Origin: an uncultured Roseburia sp.
Lineage (GTDB): Bacteria > Bacillota > Clostridia > Lachnospirales > Lachnospiraceae
Assembly: GCA_934292805.1 (NCBI GenBank)
Contig: CAKQXQ010000033.1
Location: forward strand, 1-25,912
Length of the DNA stretch: 25,912 nt
Direction: 5' to 3'
The stretch's first letter is position 1. Each line of letters starts with the position of its first letter. A program made the position numbers and the translations under genes. The notes beneath the pieces are model-generated. The model was not told where the DNA came from, made no database searches, and saw only the letters and a list, made by a program, of their open reading frames with translations. This document shows positions 16,601-24,861 of this stretch, piece by piece.

Positions 16601-18526
16601 ATGGAAGAGAAAAGAATTCCGTATGTTGAAGAAGAATATGACGTAGTAGTAGTAGGGGCAGGACATGCCGGATGCGAGGCTGCACTTGCATGTGCAAGAC
16701 TTGGCCTTGAAACAATTATATTTACAGTAAGTGTTGACAGTATTGCAATGATGCCATGTAATCCCAATATAGGTGGAAGTTCTAAGGGACATCTTGTAAG
16801 GGAAATTGATGCACTCGGTGGAGAAATGGGAAAGAACATTGATAAAACGTTCATTCAGTCGAAGATGTTAAATAAGTCCAAAGGACCGGCTGTTCACTCC
16901 CTTCGTGCACAGGCAGATAAGATGAACTATAGTATGGAGATGAGAAAAACTCTTCAGAATACAGAACATCTTACAATCCGACAGGCAGAAGTAGCAGAAA
17001 TTATTACAGAAGATATTACAAATGAAAAAGGAAACGCTTTAAAGAAAATCACAGGTGTGAAAACTTTTTCCGGAGCTTTGTATCATTGTAAGGCAGTTGT
17101 TCTTTGTACCGGAACATATTTAAGAGCGAGATGCCTGACTGGTGAGATGATCACATATACCGGTCCGAATGGATTACAGGCAGCAAATCATCTGACAGAT
17201 TCCCTGATTGAAAACGGAATCGAAATGTTTCGATTTAAAACAGGAACACCGGCCAGAGTTGATAAAAATTCGATTGATTTTTCAAAAATGCAGGAACAGA
17301 AAGGTGATGAAACGGTCGTTCCATTTTCCTTTACAACCAATCCAAAAGATGTACAGATCGACCAGGTTTCCTGCTGGCTGACCTATACGAATGAGAAGAC
17401 ACATGAAATTATCCGTAATAATCTGGACCGCTCTCCAATTTATGCTGGAATTATTGAGGGAACAGGACCAAGATATTGTCCTTCTATTGAAGATAAGGTT
17501 GTTAAATTTGCGGATAAAGACAGACATCAGATTTTTATCGAACCGGAAGGATTGAATACAAACGAAATGTATGTCGGAGGTATGTCTTCTTCATTGCCGG
17601 AAGATGTTCAGTATAAAATGTACCGTACATTACCTGGACTTGAAAATGTCAAAATTGTTCGAAATGCATATGCTATTGAATATGATTGCATCAATCCGAA
17701 TCAGTTATATGCAACACTCGAATTTAAGAAAATCAAAGGATTATTTTCAGGTGGTCAGTTCAATGGAAGCAGTGGTTATGAAGAGGCAGCATGCCAGGGT
17801 CTTGTAGCGGGTATTAATGCTGCAATGAGTATTCTAAAAGGAGAACCACTTGTACTGGATCGTTCGGAAGCTTATATCGGCGTTCTGATCGATGACCTTG
17901 TGACAAAGGAAAATCATGAGCCATATCGTATGATGACATCACGAGCAGAATATCGTCTGTTACTTCGTCAGGATAATGCAGATCTTCGTCTTTCAAAAAA
18001 AGGTTACGAAATCGGATTAATACCACAGGAACGATATGAGTGGGTTTGTCTGAAAGAAGTTCTGATCCAGCGGGAAATTGAAAGAGTTGCAGGTGTGAAA
18101 ATCGGTGCGAATAAGGAAGTTCAGGCACTTCTGGAAAGTTATGGAAGTATTCCTTTAAATACAGGAACAACTTTAACAGAGCTTATCCGAAGACCGGAGC
18201 TTGATTATGTGAAGCTTGCTCCAATTGATAAAGAAAGACCGGAATTACCGGATGATGTAATAGAGCAGGTAAACATTAATATTAAATATGATGGTTATAT
18301 TACCAGGCAGATCAAACAGGTAGAACATTATAAGAAACTGGAAAATAAGAAAATCGCGGAAGATTTTGATTATGATGAAGTGCCAAGTCTTCGTATCGAG
18401 GCAAGACAGAAATTGAAATTATATAAACCATTATCTATTGGTCAGGCTTCCAGAATTTCAGGAGTATCTCCGGCAGATATTTCAGTTCTTCTTGTTTATA
18501 TGGAGCAGATGAAATATCATAAATAA
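16601..18526 (+). CDS. mnmG: tRNA uridine-5-carboxymethylaminomethyl modification enzyme MnmG (GidA)
   Basis: MnmG (641 aa) is the FAD- and NADH-dependent partner of MnmE in wobble-uridine modification. The dinucleotide-binding motif VVVGAGHAGCEAA is at 16-28, followed by PCNPNIGGSSKGHLVREIDALGG, the conserved active-site segment with its cysteine. GGQFNGSSGYEEAACQGLVAGINAA and TSRAEYRLLLRQDNADLRL are further family signatures, and the helical C-terminal domain that binds MnmE and tRNA is complete. The start ATG follows GAGGA. An 8-bp inverted repeat, CAAATATC/GATATTTG, lies in the gap from mnmE (16545-16570). Confidence 0.98.
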   Translation: MEEKRIPYVEEEYDVVVVGAGHAGCEAALACARLGLETIIFTVSVDSIAMMPCNPNIGGSSKGHLVREIDALGGEMGKNIDKTFIQSKMLNKSKGPAVHSLRAQADKMNYSMEMRKTLQNTEHLTIRQAEVAEIITEDITNEKGNALKKITGVKTFSGALYHCKAVVLCTGTYLRARCLTGEMITYTGPNGLQAANHLTDSLIENGIEMFRFKTGTPARVDKNSIDFSKMQEQKGDETVVPFSFTTNPKDVQIDQVSCWLTYTNEKTHEIIRNNLDRSPIYAGIIEGTGPRYCPSIEDKVVKFADKDRHQIFIEPEGLNTNEMYVGGMSSSLPEDVQYKMYRTLPGLENVKIVRNAYAIEYDCINPNQLYATLEFKKIKGLFSGGQFNGSSGYEEAACQGLVAGINAAMSILKGEPLVLDRSEAYIGVLIDDLVTKENHEPYRMMTSRAEYRLLLRQDNADLRLSKKGYEIGLIPQERYEWVCLKEVLIQREIERVAGVKIGANKEVQALLESYGSIPLNTGTTLTELIRRPELDYVKLAPIDKERPELPDDVIEQVNINIKYDGYITRQIKQVEHYKKLENKKIAEDFDYDEVPSLRIEARQKLKLYKPLSIGQASRISGVSPADISVLLVYMEQMKYHK

Positions 18527-18586
18527 AAATTCATTGGAAGCTACAATCAGCAACAAATGTTATTTTTATAACAACAAAGGATTAAT

Positions 18587-19300
18587 ATGAATTATAATTT
18601 AGAAAAATTTTTAAAAGGTTTGGAAGAACTTCATATTCAACTTACAGAAGAACAGGTCCAGCAGTTTATCAAATATTATGAAATGCTCGTTGAAAAAAAT
18701 AAAGTGATGAATCTTACTGCAATCACAGAATTTGATGAAGTGATCGAAAAACATTTTCTGGACAGCTTGTCACTGATTAAAGTATACGATCTGAAAAAGG
18801 ATATATCAGTTCTTGATATGGGAACAGGTGCCGGATTTCCAGGCATTCCTTTGAAAATTGCATTCCCTGAACTTAAAGTTACACTTGCAGATTCACTTAA
18901 TAAAAGAATTTTATTTTTGCAGGAAGTGATAGATGAACTTCATCTTGAAAAGATTGAGGCTGTTCATGCAAGAGCGGAAGAGTTGGGAAAGAATAAAGCT
19001 TATCGTGAAATGTATGATCTGGTAGTATCCAGAGCAGTTGCGAATCTGTCTTCACTGGAAGAATATTGTGTTCCTTTTGTAAAAATCGGTGGCAACTTTA
19101 TTTCTTATAAATCCGGTGAAATAGAAGAAGAAGTGGCAAATGCAAAAAATGCTACATTTCTTCTTGGTGGAAAAGTAAAGGATGTTTATAAATTTGATCT
19201 ATATGAACAGAAAAGATCATTTGTAATAATTGAGAAAGTTAAGGGAACTCCTAAGACGTATCCAAGAAAAGCCGGTACACCGACAAAAACACCATTGTAA
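18587..19300 (+). CDS. rsmG: 16S rRNA (guanine-527-N7)-methyltransferase RsmG (GidB)
   Basis: RsmG (237 aa) uses S-adenosylmethionine to methylate G527 of 16S rRNA; loss is known to give low-level streptomycin resistance in several bacteria. Motifs: NKVMNLTAITEFDEV (38-52), HFLDSL (56-61), SAM-binding VLDMGTGAGFPGIPLKI (75-91), and the catalytic-fold VVSRAVANLSSLEEY region. The C-terminal YPRKAGTPTKTPL is the conserved family end. The start ATG follows AAAGGA, 60 bases after mnmG. A strong terminator follows the stop within a few bases. Confidence 0.97.
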   Translation: MNYNLEKFLKGLEELHIQLTEEQVQQFIKYYEMLVEKNKVMNLTAITEFDEVIEKHFLDSLSLIKVYDLKKDISVLDMGTGAGFPGIPLKIAFPELKVTLADSLNKRILFLQEVIDELHLEKIEAVHARAEELGKNKAYREMYDLVVSRAVANLSSLEEYCVPFVKIGGNFISYKSGEIEEEVANAKNATFLLGGKVKDVYKFDLYEQKRSFVIIEKVKGTPKTYPRKAGTPTKTPL

Positions 19301-19303
19301 ATA

Positions 19304-19364
19304 AATAAGAACCTATTTTTATCAGTGTTTTATTGATATGATAAAATAGGTTCTTATTATTTTT
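19304..19364. terminator. Bidirectional terminator between rsmG and the hydrolase-like gene
   Basis: A 19-bp stem pairs AATAAGAACCTATTTT-ATC (19304-19323, one bulged T) with its complement (19340-19358), around a 16-nt loop. It is A-rich on the left and followed by ATTTTT on the right. It lies between two converging genes and can act in both directions. Confidence 0.9.
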
Positions 19365-19412
19365 GCAAATCACGAAATATATAGAATCTGTTTTGATAAA
19401 TCGTAATTAAAT

Positions 19413-20360
19413 TTATTTCAGAAACACATTAATTGCTTCAGTTACTTTATCTGCAACCTCAAGTTGTGGATACTTCTTACAATTTGAAAGATAAACAATT
19501 TCATTTCTGGAGTTTGCTTTACTATAAGAGTCAGCGATGGAAACTGCATTTTTTAAGTTGCGGCTCTGAATGACATAAATAGGAGCTTCTATTTTCTTAA
19601 GAGCATGATCAATACGATTCTTTGTATAATTTGCATCCATACTGGCCATCAGGTACTTTCCATGACTAAAATTTTTATGGGCAGATTCGTAATAAGCATC
19701 TATTAATTTTGAAGAAATCAACTGCGGTCTGGCAAAATATTCTTCACGGAAATTCTTAGTAATATTGTTATTGCTGACACGGATATTGTAAATAAATGTT
19801 CCGATAATTGGAAGTTCCAGGATTGTTTTCTTTACAGAAGCATACTTATCTGTTGTAATGTGAAGATCCTTTAAGTTTGTTGGATTGATCGCTATAATGG
19901 ATGAAATAATATCTTTATTCATATTGGCTGCAAGTGTTACGAAGGAAATAGATTCTCCTGATGTGACAACATCCGTTTTTTCACCAATCACATTCTGAAT
20001 AAAATCAGTAATTAATTGAACATACAGGTAATTAGTATAGGTTAAATAAGGTTTTTCTGAACGTCCACAGCCAATCAGATCCAATGTGTAAACGGTGTGG
20101 TTCTTTTCCAGTTTGCGTACAACCTTGGACCATTCATAAGAAGAGCAGACTGGATCAAGATCGTGAATCAATAATAGAGGAGTTCCTGTTCCGCGTTTGG
20201 TGTAATATATTTTTCCATTCTTCCAGTCAAAGAAATTTCCATTGTCCGGATTTAGAATATTTTTCATTTCAGATGTTATATCAATAAAGCGATTTACAAA
20301 ATGTATGGTTCCAGCTGCAAGTGCTGTAAGAACAACAAAGTGTTGAATATTTTTTTTCAT
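19413..20360 (-). CDS. Membrane-anchored alpha/beta-hydrolase-fold protein, probably without hydrolase activity
   Basis: This 315-aa protein has an N-terminal hydrophobic segment (about 8-22), probably a membrane anchor. The fold is that of alpha/beta hydrolases: GTPLLLIHDLDP (59-70, oxyanion-loop position), TVYTLDLIGCGRSEKP (89-104), and a nucleophile-elbow region VVTSGESISFVTLAA (131-145). The elbow reads GESIS rather than GxSxG. The C-terminal stretch that normally holds the catalytic His (GHxPxxE) reads KKYPQLE (295-301), and I see no clear acid at the Asp position (SRNLKNAV, 266-273). The fold looks kept and the triad lost; the true role is unknown. The start ATG follows AGGGGG. It is the only minus-strand gene in the right arm. 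Confidence 0.8.
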   Translation of the reverse strand: MKKNIQHFVVLTALAAGTIHFVNRFIDITSEMKNILNPDNGNFFDWKNGKIYYTKRGTGTPLLLIHDLDPVCSSYEWSKVVRKLEKNHTVYTLDLIGCGRSEKPYLTYTNYLYVQLITDFIQNVIGEKTDVVTSGESISFVTLAANMNKDIISSIIAINPTNLKDLHITTDKYASVKKTILELPIIGTFIYNIRVSNNNITKNFREEYFARPQLISSKLIDAYYESAHKNFSHGKYLMASMDANYTKNRIDHALKKIEAPIYVIQSRNLKNAVSIADSYSKANSRNEIVYLSNCKKYPQLEVADKVTEAINVFLK

Positions 20361-20435
20361 AATAAATTACCCCCTTATTTATGTATGCACTGTACTTTCT
20401 TAAAATAGAAAGGTGTGTAAGTTTTCTCTATTTAT

Positions 20436-20464
20436 ATTATATCCGTTTTCTACTGTATATACAA
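20436..20464 (-). promoter_or_regulatory. Candidate promoter of the hydrolase-like gene
   Basis: On the minus strand, TTGTAT (20464-20459) and a perfect TATAAT (20441-20436) are 17 bases apart. The leader to the ATG would be about 70 bases. Prediction only. Confidence 0.6.
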
Positions 20465-20632
20465 ATTAAAATTTTATGACAATTTATATAATAAATTATA
20501 TTGGTATTAGTCAAACACTGCAAATCGTGATACAATCATTTTATAAAAAAATTTAAGTAAAATATATCAAATAGTACATAAGTATGGCTGATATAAATTA
20601 TTATTAATTATTTTGTTGAACAGAGGTTAATT

Positions 20633-21178
20633 ATGGTATCTGAATTTTTGGAAGAATTGCAAACATTATATAATGAAAAAGATGATTATCTAAGGAAACA
20701 AGTGAAATCATTACAACTGACATTGAAAGAAAATACAGAGTTTGTGAAAATTTTGGAAAGTGAAGAAGATAAAACGTATGAAAGCTTTTCACCTAGAAAA
20801 TTATATTCTAAAAATCAGGATAAAATTGAGTCTTTGAATAGTGAATCTAAAAATATATGTGAAAAAATTAACAATGTAAAATTAGAAATTGAAAAGAATC
20901 AGGAAAATATTCAGAGACTTAATGAAGTTATGAATGAGTTTGACCAGATACTGGAAAAAGCATCTCTTTATGATGAAATACAAAACGAAAATGATAAATC
21001 GGATGAGTTTAGTTATTATGACCAGGATGTTCAAAAATATGAATTCAATTTAAAAAATCAAATGATGAATACCATGAATAGTCTTGAACTTTGCAGTAAA
21101 ATAATTGACATTGATCCTGTCCGATGTAAATTAGAATTATTATCTGCTATGGAAATTATATCGAAATTTTTGAATTAA
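20633..21178 (+). CDS. Coiled-coil protein resembling a truncated DegS-type histidine kinase
   Basis: This is a 181-aa acidic, Lys/Glu/Asn-rich protein. Residues about 5-45 and 60-112 have strong coiled-coil character. Residues 140-180 (LKNQMMNTMNSLELCSKIID, then DPVRCKLELL) resemble the dimerisation helices of DegS/DesK-type (HisKA_3) kinases. However, there is no phosphoacceptor His motif, and the protein stops where an ATPase domain would follow. No ATPase remnant is visible in the 125 bases after the stop. I read it as a decayed or repurposed kinase; a plain coiled-coil hypothetical is the cautious label. The start ATG follows AGAGG. It is divergent from the hydrolase-like gene and upstream of the parS sites. 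The 272-base gap before it holds the divergent promoters only. Confidence 0.6.
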   Translation: MVSEFLEELQTLYNEKDDYLRKQVKSLQLTLKENTEFVKILESEEDKTYESFSPRKLYSKNQDKIESLNSESKNICEKINNVKLEIEKNQENIQRLNEVMNEFDQILEKASLYDEIQNENDKSDEFSYYDQDVQKYEFNLKNQMMNTMNSLELCSKIIDIDPVRCKLELLSAMEIISKFLN

Positions 21179-21303
21179 TATAATCTTTGATATTTGCGTT
21201 CGACTTGAATGATTTCCGTGTCAAAAGGTTCGTATTTAAAATTATGAAATTTACTAATCAAGAGCATAAAACATAACTTTTGATAACCAAATCCTATATT
21301 ATA

Positions 21304-21339
21304 AAAAATCTAATGTTTCACGTGAAACATTAGATTTTT
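21304..21339. promoter_or_regulatory. parS: parS site 1 inside a 36-bp perfect palindrome
   Basis: The core TGTTTCACGTGAAACA (21314-21329) is an exact match to the ParB-binding consensus of Firmicutes. The symmetry continues perfectly to 18 bases per arm, with AAAAATC outside on the left and GATTTTT on the right. As RNA this is a perfect hairpin with a U tract, so it could also end transcription of the upstream coiled-coil gene. Confidence 0.95.
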
Positions 21340-21350
21340 GTTTACTATGA

Positions 21351-21384
21351 CCATATAAATGTTTCACGTGAAACATTTATATGG
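21351..21384. promoter_or_regulatory. parS: parS site 2 inside a 34-bp perfect palindrome
   Basis: The same core TGTTTCACGTGAAACA (21360-21375) is extended by CCATATAAA on the left and its complement on the right to 17 bases per arm. Its centre is 46 bp from that of site 1. The parA promoter lies about 30 bp downstream. Confidence 0.95.
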
Positions 21385-21410
21385 ATTTTAAAATATAGAA
21401 GTGATATAAT

Positions 21411-21420
21411 ACTTTTTGTA
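21411..21420 (+). promoter_or_regulatory. Candidate extended -10 promoter of parAB
   Basis: TATAAT (21415-21420) is preceded by TG at the extended -10 spacing. No good -35 is visible. It is 60 bases before parA and very close to parS site 2, so ParB bound there could affect it. Confidence 0.5.
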
Positions 21421-21481
21421 ACTATTCAAAAGAACAGATGATAAATTACAGTAAATGTAATTCAAAGAGAGGAATAATGCA

Positions 21482-22249
21482 ATGAGCAGAATTATAGCAG
21501 TTGCCAACCAAAAAGGTGGTGTTGGAAAAACTACAACGGCAATTAATCTTGCAGCATGTCTTGCAGAAGCAGGAAAAAAAGTTCTTACAATTGATCTTGA
21601 TCCACAGGGAAATATGACAAGTGGTTTGGGAGTTGATAAAAATGAAGTTGAAAATACTGTATATGAACTTATGTTGGATGAATGCTCTGTAAAGGAAAGT
21701 ATGACAGATACGATCGTCGACGGAATGAAAATTATTCCTTCGAATGTGAATCTGGCCGGAGCAGAAATAGAATTACTTGGAATTAATGAAAAAGAATATA
21801 TATTAAAAAATGCAGTTGATTATATCAGAGATGATTATGATTTTATCATCATAGATTGTCCACCATCGTTAAATATGTTGACAATTAATGCAATGACTAC
21901 AGCAGATTCTGTACTTGTTCCAATTCAGTGTGAGTATTATGCATTGGAAGGATTGAGTCAGCTAATGCATACAATTGATCTGGTGCAACAGAGATTAAAT
22001 CCAGATCTTTTGATAGAAGGTATTGTTTTTACAATGTATGATGTAAGAACAAATTTATCAGTACAAGTAGTTGAAAATGTAAGAAGTAATCTTGATACAA
22101 AAATATACGATACTTTAATTCCAAGAAATATAAGATTAGCAGAAGCACCATCTCATGGATTACCGATTAATATGTATGATAGCAGATCAGCAGGAGCAGA
22201 AAGTTATCGTTTACTTGCAAAAGAAGTAATAGAAAGAAAGGATATATAG
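21482..22249 (+). CDS. parA: Chromosome partitioning ATPase ParA (Soj)
   Basis: ParA (255 aa) is a deviant Walker ATPase that, with ParB bound at parS, helps segregate the origin; in Bacillus it also regulates DnaA. Motifs: Walker A KGGVGKTT (11-18), Walker A' IDLDPQGN (37-44), and the Walker B region FIIIDCPPSLNML. There is no N-terminal DNA-binding domain, so it is the short chromosomal type. The start ATG follows AGAGG. parB begins 2 bases after the stop. Confidence 0.97.
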   Translation: MSRIIAVANQKGGVGKTTTAINLAACLAEAGKKVLTIDLDPQGNMTSGLGVDKNEVENTVYELMLDECSVKESMTDTIVDGMKIIPSNVNLAGAEIELLGINEKEYILKNAVDYIRDDYDFIIIDCPPSLNMLTINAMTTADSVLVPIQCEYYALEGLSQLMHTIDLVQQRLNPDLLIEGIVFTMYDVRTNLSVQVVENVRSNLDTKIYDTLIPRNIRLAEAPSHGLPINMYDSRSAGAESYRLLAKEVIERKDI

Positions 22250-22251
22250 AA

Positions 22252-23175
22252 ATGGCAGCTGCAAAAAAAGGTGGATTAGGAAAAGGGTTAGATTCATTAA
22301 TAACAGATAAAGTAGGAACAGGAAAAGCAATATCTTCAAGAAAAACAGTTGAGAAAAAAGAAGCGAATCCTGCAGACGGAACACTTGTTAATATTAATAA
22401 AGTAGAACCTAACAGGGATCAGCCAAGAAAAAACTTTGATGAAGATGCATTGTTAGAATTGGCAGAATCTATCAAACAGTTTGGTGTTTTACAACCATTA
22501 ATCGTACAGGAAAAAGACGGGTACTACGAAATTATAGCAGGAGAGAGAAGATGGCGTGCCGCAAAAATGGCAAATCTGAAAGAAATTCCAGTTATAATTA
22601 AAAAATTAACAGAACAGGAAATTGTAGAAATATCTTTGATTGAAAATATTCAAAGAGAAAATCTTAATCCTATTGAAGAAGCAATTGCTTATAAAAGACT
22701 TTTAACCGAATTCAATTTGAAACAGGATGAAGTTGCAGAGCGTGTTTCAAAAAGCAGAACTGCTGTAACAAATTCCATGCGTCTTTTAAAACTAAACGAA
22801 AAAGTACAGCAGATGGTGATCGATGACATGATTTCAACCGGACATGCAAGAGCGTTACTTGGAATCAGTAATCTCGAAAAACAGTATATTGTAGCACAGA
22901 AAATATTTGATGAAAAATTAAGTGTTCGTGAGACAGAAAAACTGGTTAAGAAAATACAACAGGAAAAAGAAAATAAAAATACTGAAAAAGTATCGAAAAT
23001 AGATCCGAAGCTTGAAATTATCTGTCATGATCTTGAGGAAAAGATGAAGGGAATACTTGGTACGAAAGTCGCAATTAACCAGAAAGATAACAAAAAAGGT
23101 AAAATTGAAATTGAATATTATTCAATGGATGAATTAGACAGAATTATGGATCTCTTACAAACGATTCAGAAATAA
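22252..23175 (+). CDS. parB: Chromosome partitioning protein ParB (Spo0J)
   Basis: ParB (307 aa) is the CTP-dependent clamp that loads at parS and slides along DNA to form the partition complex. Motifs: N-terminal GLGKGLDSLI (8-17), typical of the ParA-activating tail; PNRDQPRKNFDEDALLELA (53-71); the CTP-binding GERRWRAAK (97-105) and ENIQRENLNPIEEA (131-144); and a helix-turn-helix at about 157-180 (DEVAERVSKSRTAVTNSMRL). The C-terminal dimerisation domain is present. Its target sites lie 0.9 kb upstream. It is translationally close to parA (2-base gap; the ribosome binding site AAGGA is inside the end of parA). Confidence 0.97.
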   Translation: MAAAKKGGLGKGLDSLITDKVGTGKAISSRKTVEKKEANPADGTLVNINKVEPNRDQPRKNFDEDALLELAESIKQFGVLQPLIVQEKDGYYEIIAGERRWRAAKMANLKEIPVIIKKLTEQEIVEISLIENIQRENLNPIEEAIAYKRLLTEFNLKQDEVAERVSKSRTAVTNSMRLLKLNEKVQQMVIDDMISTGHARALLGISNLEKQYIVAQKIFDEKLSVRETEKLVKKIQQEKENKNTEKVSKIDPKLEIICHDLEEKMKGILGTKVAINQKDNKKGKIEIEYYSMDELDRIMDLLQTIQK

Positions 23176-23193
23176 GAGAAAAGGAGTAAAAGA

Positions 23194-23700
23194 ATGATTG
23201 CACAATACTTAGGATTTGATTCTGATTATATAATTATAGGATTAGCAGTACTTGTTCTGATCCTGATCATATTAATGATTGTAAATGTTGTTCAGATGAG
23301 TAAGCTGAAGAAAAAATATAAAATCTTTATGAGTGGAAAAAATGCAAAAAATTTAGAGGAAACACTCATCCGAAGATTAGATCAGGTGGATGATCTTATT
23401 ATTGCTAATTCTGCAAATGAAAAAAATATACGTACGTTATATAAAAACATGCAGAAGACATATCAGAAAATGGGACTTGTAAAATATGATGCATTCCATG
23501 AAATGGGTGGAAAATTAAGTTTTTCTCTGGCAATGTTAGATGAAAAAAATAATGGATATATTATTAATGCAATGCACTCAAGAGAAGGCTGCTATACATA
23601 TATCAAGGAAATTATTGATGGTAATTCAGTAATCGTATTGGCTGAGGAAGAACAGGAAGCATTAAATCAGGCAATGGGGAATAATAAATCATCTAAATAA
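23194..23700 (+). CDS. DUF4446 family membrane protein
   Basis: This 168-aa protein has one N-terminal transmembrane helix (about 12-33). A short Lys-rich stretch and a coiled-coil-like region (about 50-90, with LEETLIRRLDQVDDLI) follow. The compact domain includes YDAFHEMGGKLSFSLAMLDEKNNGYIINAMHSREGCYTYIKEI, the signature of DUF4446. Members are often found next to parB in Firmicutes; function unknown. The start ATG follows AAAAGGAG, 18 bases after parB, so it belongs to the parAB operon. Confidence 0.88.
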   Translation: MIAQYLGFDSDYIIIGLAVLVLILIILMIVNVVQMSKLKKKYKIFMSGKNAKNLEETLIRRLDQVDDLIIANSANEKNIRTLYKNMQKTYQKMGLVKYDAFHEMGGKLSFSLAMLDEKNNGYIINAMHSREGCYTYIKEIIDGNSVIVLAEEEQEALNQAMGNNKSSK

Positions 23701-23707
23701 AATTACA

Positions 23708-23736
23708 TTGCAAAAATAAAATAAATACTATATAAT
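23708..23736 (+). promoter_or_regulatory. Candidate promoter of the DUF3881-like gene
   Basis: TTGCAA (23708-23713) and a perfect TATAAT (23731-23736) are 17 bases apart. The leader to the start codon is about 128 bases and contains only weak AT-rich stem-loops (e.g. ATTAAAA/TTTTTAAT), with no riboswitch I recognise. Confidence 0.6.
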
Positions 23737-23870
23737 AAAACGCGTTATTAAAAGTCAGAAAGAATGTTTTTAATGAATAAAACAGAGAAGCTTTTATATT
23801 ATTTCAAATAACAGTTTGTTATATAAGATTAATAAAAGGTTTACATAATTAAAGAAGGGAGGATAGTAAT

Positions 23871-24749
23871 ATGCATAAATTTTTAAGAGCAATCGGATTT
23901 TCAAAATTAACAAAAGATGATCTGAAAAATATAATTCATGAAATCATAGAAAAACCCATGATGCAAAAAGTAGCTGAAGATTCTGAAGGAAACGAATTTG
24001 CGGAGCTTTCCACTGAATTTGGAGAGTTTTTTGGATTGTCATTAAGAGGAAATTTTAATGAAGATGACTCTTTTGAAATAAGTTATTACTATCCTTACTT
24101 TTGCGGAAATAAAATTTCTACAACAGAGCAGGTGGACATTGAGAAACATGCAGAGAAAGAATCTTATGCAGGAGTCTGTGATGAAGTAAGACTCGGAGTC
24201 ACTCTGATATTTTATCTTCAGAATGTGTCAGATTATCTTGCTGTAAAGCATAATAAGATTTATCAAAGTAAGGCACAGGGGACGATTCTTGCTGCACTGT
24301 CAACTGAAGGAAAAGTTTTATTACCGATCAGCAAAGATGAAAAAAATAAGAAATTTAATGAACAAAGCAACAATGACAGAAATCATCTGATTGCAGCCGC
24401 AAGGAGCGGTGATGAGGATGCAATTGAAAATCTTACTCTTGAGGATATGGATACTTATTCACTTCTATCCAGAAGAATTTTGCATGAAGACATAATGAGC
24501 ATCGTTGATTCATACTTTATGCCATATGGAATTGAAAGTGACCAGTATTCTATACTTGGTGAGATTACAGGCTGCAAGTTGCTCCAGAATAAAATGACAG
24601 AAGAAAATGTCTACGCATTGGAAATCAAATGCAATGATATCGAATTTCCGGTCTGCATTAATCAGAAAGATATTTTAGGGGAGCCGGCTGTCGGTCGAAG
24701 ATTTAAAGGAAATATCTGGCTGCAGGGAAGCATCAGATATCAGGAGTAA
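23871..24749 (+). CDS. DUF3881 family protein
   Basis: This is a 292-aa soluble protein beginning MHKFLRAIGFSKLTKDDLKN and containing ISYYYPYFCGNKISTTEQV and DEVRLGVTLIFYLQNVSDYL. I match it to DUF3881, a family I know from Lachnospiraceae; its function is unknown. The second half has an acidic linker with AAARSGDEDAIENLTLEDMDTYSLLSRR and a C-terminal part that looks like a small beta-rich domain (EITGCKLLQNKMTEENVYALEI). No signal peptide or membrane segment is seen. The start ATG follows GGGAGGA. It has its own promoter and is the last core gene before the tRNA-Arg region. Confidence 0.75.
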   Translation: MHKFLRAIGFSKLTKDDLKNIIHEIIEKPMMQKVAEDSEGNEFAELSTEFGEFFGLSLRGNFNEDDSFEISYYYPYFCGNKISTTEQVDIEKHAEKESYAGVCDEVRLGVTLIFYLQNVSDYLAVKHNKIYQSKAQGTILAALSTEGKVLLPISKDEKNKKFNEQSNNDRNHLIAAARSGDEDAIENLTLEDMDTYSLLSRRILHEDIMSIVDSYFMPYGIESDQYSILGEITGCKLLQNKMTEENVYALEIKCNDIEFPVCINQKDILGEPAVGRRFKGNIWLQGSIRYQE

Positions 24750-24782
24750 AATTGGTAATAGGCAAAGTTCGATTGAAAATAG

Positions 24783-24811
24783 TTGAACTTCTTTAAAAAT
24801 TGAGCTATAAT
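24783..24811 (+). promoter_or_regulatory. tRNA-type promoter upstream of tRNA-Arg fragment 1
   Basis: TTGAAC (24783-24788), a 17-base spacer and TATAAT (24806-24811) form a strong promoter placed 11 bases before the tRNA fragment's 5' end, as expected for the promoter of the original tRNA gene. A weak hairpin, AAGTTC/GAACTT, overlaps the -35. Confidence 0.65.
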
Positions 24812-24822
24812 AGAATAGCTTT

Positions 24823-24861
24823 GTTCTCGTAGTTAAATGGATATAACAAGCGCCTCCTAAG
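24823..24861 (+). pseudogene. tRNA-Arg(CCU) 5'-half remnant 1
   Basis: These 39 bases match the 5' part of an argW-type tRNA-Arg: acceptor arm GTTCTCG, D-arm TAGTTAAATGGATATAAC and anticodon loop CTCCTAA. After CCTCCTAAG the sequence leaves the tRNA pattern: the anticodon stem does not close, and no T-arm or matching acceptor 3' end follows. It keeps the strong promoter, so it is probably what remains of the native gene. Confidence 0.75.

Noticed and set aside
21314..21375. The two parS palindromes as a CRISPR-like or insertion-sequence repeat
   Set aside because: Only two copies, each centred on an exact ParB site next to parAB; parS explains the cores fully.
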